Of a stretch of 34,061 nucleotides of DNA, positions 32,006 through 34,061 are shown in pieces. The stretch lies in contig JALRIS010000009.1 in assembly GCA_023255335.1 (NCBI GenBank), positions 1-34,061 on the forward strand, read 5' to 3'. This DNA is from Flavobacteriales bacterium. GTDB lineage: Bacteria; Bacteroidota; Bacteroidia; Flavobacteriales_D; CAJJDF01. The stretch's first letter is position 1. Every line of letters begins with the position of its first letter. A model generated the notes under the pieces. That model searched no databases. It was not told the DNA's origin and worked only from the letters and a program-made list of their open reading frames with translations. A program made the translations under genes and the position numbers.

Positions 32006-32649
32006 CAACTGAATTTATCAAAACTAACTCCATTTTACATTCTTTTCTGACAGAATTGAGAGATATTGAGATTCAGAATGACTCCATGCGATTTAGAAGA
32101 AACATCGAGCGAATTGGCGAAATAATGGCCTACGAACTGAGCAAAACTCTGGATTATAAGGAAGAAAACATTTCTACTCCACTTGGAACAAAAAGTGTCT
32201 TTAGCCCGGTAAATCAGCCCGTAATTGCTACTATTTTACGAGCAGGATTGCCGTTGCATCAGGGAGTTTTAAACTATTTTGACAAAGCTGAAAGTTGTTT
32301 CATTTCTGCTTTTCGAAAACATGCCAATGAAACAGAATTTGAGGTTGAAATTGAATATTTATCAAGCCCTTCTTTAGAGGGAAAAACTCTTGTGTTGTGC
32401 GACCCCATGCTCGCTACGGGCGCCTCTATGATTTTGGCTTACAAGGCTGCAATCAAAAATGGAGTTCCTAAAAAAGTACATATATTATCTGTAGTTGCCT
32501 CGCCCGAGGGCTTGGCAGCAACACAAAACTTCTTTCCAGAAAATACCGATTTTTGGATTGGAGAAATAGACTCTCACTTGAATGATAAATCCTATATCGT
32601 TCCTGGTTTGGGAGATGCCGGTGATCTAACCTACGGACCTAAATTATAA
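32002..32649 (+). CDS. upp: Uracil phosphoribosyltransferase
   Basis: Converts uracil and PRPP to UMP in pyrimidine salvage. The 215 residues show ILRAGLPLHQGVL, the PRPP-binding DPMLATGASM and the uracil-binding GLGDAGDLTYG at the C-terminus. It overlaps the channel gene upstream and is followed three bases later by a membrane protein gene. Confidence 0.96.
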   Translation: MTTEFIKTNSILHSFLTELRDIEIQNDSMRFRRNIERIGEIMAYELSKTLDYKEENISTPLGTKSVFSPVNQPVIATILRAGLPLHQGVLNYFDKAESCFISAFRKHANETEFEVEIEYLSSPSLEGKTLVLCDPMLATGASMILAYKAAIKNGVPKKVHILSVVASPEGLAATQNFFPENTDFWIGEIDSHLNDKSYIVPGLGDAGDLTYGPKL

Positions 32650-32652
32650 AAC

Positions 32653-33081
32653 ATGTTACTTCCCTATATTGGTATTTTCTTTTGGTCAATGATCAAATTT
32701 CTTTTTGCGCCCGCAACTGCACGATTTATAGAAGGGAATCATTTTATTATCACCTATTTAGTTTGTGTTTCTGGTGCAATGACCGGAGCAGGAATTTGTT
32801 ACTACCTTTCTGTTTATCTGATTAATCTCACTCAAGCCAGAAGAGCAAAAAAAGGAATAAAGAAAAAAGTATTTACCAAAAAGAATAAATTAATCATCAG
32901 GACAAAAAACAGTCTGGGGATTGTTGGTTTAGCATTACTCACTGCTTCATTTATCTCCATTCCTTTGGGTACAATAATTACAGCTAAATTTTACCGGCAT
33001 AAAAAAGGAGCAATTTTGTATATCTTTGGCGCTATCTTAGTAGTTGGTTTTTTTACAACGCTCATTTCCTATTCACTTTGA
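32653..33081 (+). CDS. Small membrane protein of unknown function
   Basis: A 142-residue protein with four hydrophobic stretches (about 2-20, 28-52, 88-108, 118-140) and a strongly basic cytoplasmic loop (ARRAKKGIKKKVFTKKNK). No family was recognised with confidence; the SFISIPLGTIITAKFYRHK part recalls small integral membrane proteins conserved in Bacteroidota. It lies three bases after upp, likely in the same transcript. Confidence 0.65.
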   Translation: MLLPYIGIFFWSMIKFLFAPATARFIEGNHFIITYLVCVSGAMTGAGICYYLSVYLINLTQARRAKKGIKKKVFTKKNKLIIRTKNSLGIVGLALLTASFISIPLGTIITAKFYRHKKGAILYIFGAILVVGFFTTLISYSL

Positions 33082-33085
33082 CCTT

Positions 33086-33733
33086 ATGAAAATTCTCCGC
33101 TACCTCCTTTATTCGATTGCAGTTTTGCTGCTTGTGATGTGTAAGAATGAAAAGTCTTCCATCCCGTTTGAATTATATCACAAAATGGACATCGACAGAG
33201 AGGAAGAAAACAAACTAAACCCAAGAACGACCGTTTCTATCCCTTTTAGTTACAACCAAATTTTCGATCCTTTTTTGAGTCTTAAAGAAAACCGAAATTC
33301 TCAGAAAGCAGATTTCTTGAAAGGGAACTCCCACAAACTTAAAATCCATGTGCTAGATAGTATAACTACAAAAATGAATGTCACACAACGAAAGGGGCGG
33401 AAAGAAAGATTTGTGAAGGCTTTTCCGGTAATAATTGAAAATATAGCTTCATTAAAAACAATGTCACTTCCGGTTCATAGAGGATGCGCAGTATTGATCC
33501 AACAAATGAAAACCAAGAAAAACACATGGATTGATATCGAAAAACGAACAAAAGAAAAGCTTGGGGATTTTTATTACCAAATCAAACCCAAGCAATATGT
33601 GTTTACCAAAATTCCGATCTACGAAGGAAAAGACAGTGTGGAATTAAGGATAAAATTAGAATTGGAAGAAACTGAGATTTACAGTAATAGTTATTTCAGC
33701 ACGGTACCCAATTGGATTAAGAAAAAACAATAA
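33086..33733 (+). CDS. Lipoprotein-like protein of unknown function
   Basis: A 215-residue protein; the start at 33086 (MKILRYLLYSIAVLLLVMC) gives a signal peptide ending at Cys19, with an atypical lipobox (LVMC). The track start 33044 overlaps the preceding gene. The rest is beta/alpha mixed, rich in Lys and Glu, with no recognisable motif. It is probably last in the mscS-upp unit and ends four bases before the fabD remnant. Confidence 0.65.
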   Translation: MKILRYLLYSIAVLLLVMCKNEKSSIPFELYHKMDIDREEENKLNPRTTVSIPFSYNQIFDPFLSLKENRNSQKADFLKGNSHKLKIHVLDSITTKMNVTQRKGRKERFVKAFPVIIENIASLKTMSLPVHRGCAVLIQQMKTKKNTWIDIEKRTKEKLGDFYYQIKPKQYVFTKIPIYEGKDSVELRIKLELEETEIYSNSYFSTVPNWIKKKQ

Positions 33734-33737
33734 GTTC

Positions 33738-33908
33738 CTACATTTCAAGACTTACCGTAGGAAACTGACGGTCTACTTTCTTAAACAACCCCTGTAATAC
33801 TTTACCAGGCCCTACCTCAACTACCTCAGACAAACCATTATCGATCATGTTGTTCATGGTTTGGGTCCACCGCACAGCTCCTGTTAATTGATTAATCAAA
33901 TTTTCTTT
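33738..33908 (-). pseudogene. fabD: Malonyl-CoA-ACP transacylase, C-terminal fragment
   Basis: The reverse strand encodes the last 56 residues of FabD: KENLINQLTGAVRWTQT...LSEVVEVGPGKVLQGLFKKVDR. This is the conserved C-terminal block that closes the transacylase. Just upstream the frame hits TGA (33909-33911) and the FabD sequence stops; the following bases code for something unrelated. The gene is cut at this point, either in the cell or by assembly. Confidence 0.8.
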
Positions 33909-34061
33909 TCATACAATGTTCCCAAAAGGTCCATGGCCTGCTTCTGATCCAGCAGCCACCCATTCTCAATCTGACTTGCAATGATCTCTTGCACCTTGTG
34001 CTCCAGTTCAATGCTCTGGTCACCGAAGGGCTTCAGCTTGTCTGTCAAGTAGTTGTACGTG
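33896..34061 (-). CDS. Fragment resembling T7-like phage DNA polymerase (family A)
   Basis: The reverse strand has an open frame from the window edge to TGA at 33896-33898, 54 residues. The piece SIELEHKVQEIIASQIENGW lines up with the stretch after the exonuclease domain of T7 gp5 (AVDIEHRAAWLLAKQERNGF), and LLDQKQAMDLLGTLYEK continues as in cyanophage and pelagiphage polymerases. G+C is about one half, clearly above the rest of the window. It is joined to fabD within a shared GAAAAGAAAATTTG stretch. Likely a viral sequence fused by misassembly, less likely a real insertion. Confidence 0.6.
   Translation of the reverse strand, partial: TYNYLTDKLKPFGDQSIELEHKVQEIIASQIENGWLLDQKQAMDLLGTLYEKKI

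Overview
The window looks like a chromosomal segment of a low-G+C member of the Bacteroidota, most likely flavobacteria-like. Three things point there: many promoters fit the Bacteroidota consensus (TTG/TTTG, 19-21 bases, TAnnTTTG); one secreted protein ends in a type IX secretion (Por) sorting domain; and the gene content is typical of the phylum (folK next to a deoxynucleoside kinase, coaX with an outer-membrane protein, TPR protein and lptC, DUF1573 proteins, ccmB/ccmC/ccmD/ccmE). Almost every base is used by housekeeping or envelope genes. No integrase, transposase or CRISPR array was seen.

Layout. 1-5401: partial GT4-type glycosyltransferase, aroC, trxB (all minus), a FAD-dependent oxidoreductase (plus) and sppA (minus). 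5485-10665: folK plus dNK, a large OmpA-like/TPR lipoprotein, and two adjacent GT2 glycosyltransferases. 10967-13315: haem-export/cytochrome c maturation genes ccmB, ccmC, ccmD-like and ccmE. 13322-16261: a Fur/Zur-family regulator divergent from a ZnuD-like TonB-dependent receptor and a tiny Cys/His-rich lipoprotein, with palindromes in the shared control region; this reads as a metal (probably zinc) uptake module. 16299-19018: a two-domain secreted protein with an acidic linker, and an ELWxxDGT-repeat protein exported by T9SS. 19015-25352: nadK and gpmI (minus), pssA and purS (plus), two DUF1573 paralogues and a PH-like membrane protein (minus), and a TPR protein (plus). 25352-30290: lptC and the operon PfkB kinase-coaX-outer membrane protein-TPR (minus). 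30459-30994: tRNA-Asn, a small GIY-YIG nuclease ORF and a tRNA-like duplicate. 31121-33733: mscS, upp, a membrane protein and a lipoprotein (plus). 33738-34061: the 3' end of fabD joined to a fragment that resembles a T7-like phage DNA polymerase.

The most unusual locus is 30459-30994. A GIY-YIG ORF is bracketed by two copies of the tRNA-Asn 3' half plus its terminator. In the second copy the anticodon arm and T arm are replaced by CCCGA/TCGGG hairpins while the outer stem still pairs. This looks like a minimal tRNA-derived mobile cassette. Other points of note are the metal-uptake module with its operators, a CxxxY-type CcmE beside a CcmC that carries a periplasmic insertion, an oxidoreductase whose promoter overlaps its only standard start codon, and the probable chimeric right end of the sequence.

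All calls come from reading the sequence. No database search was run, and family names rest on recognised motifs. Promoter calls are consensus matches and are not measured.
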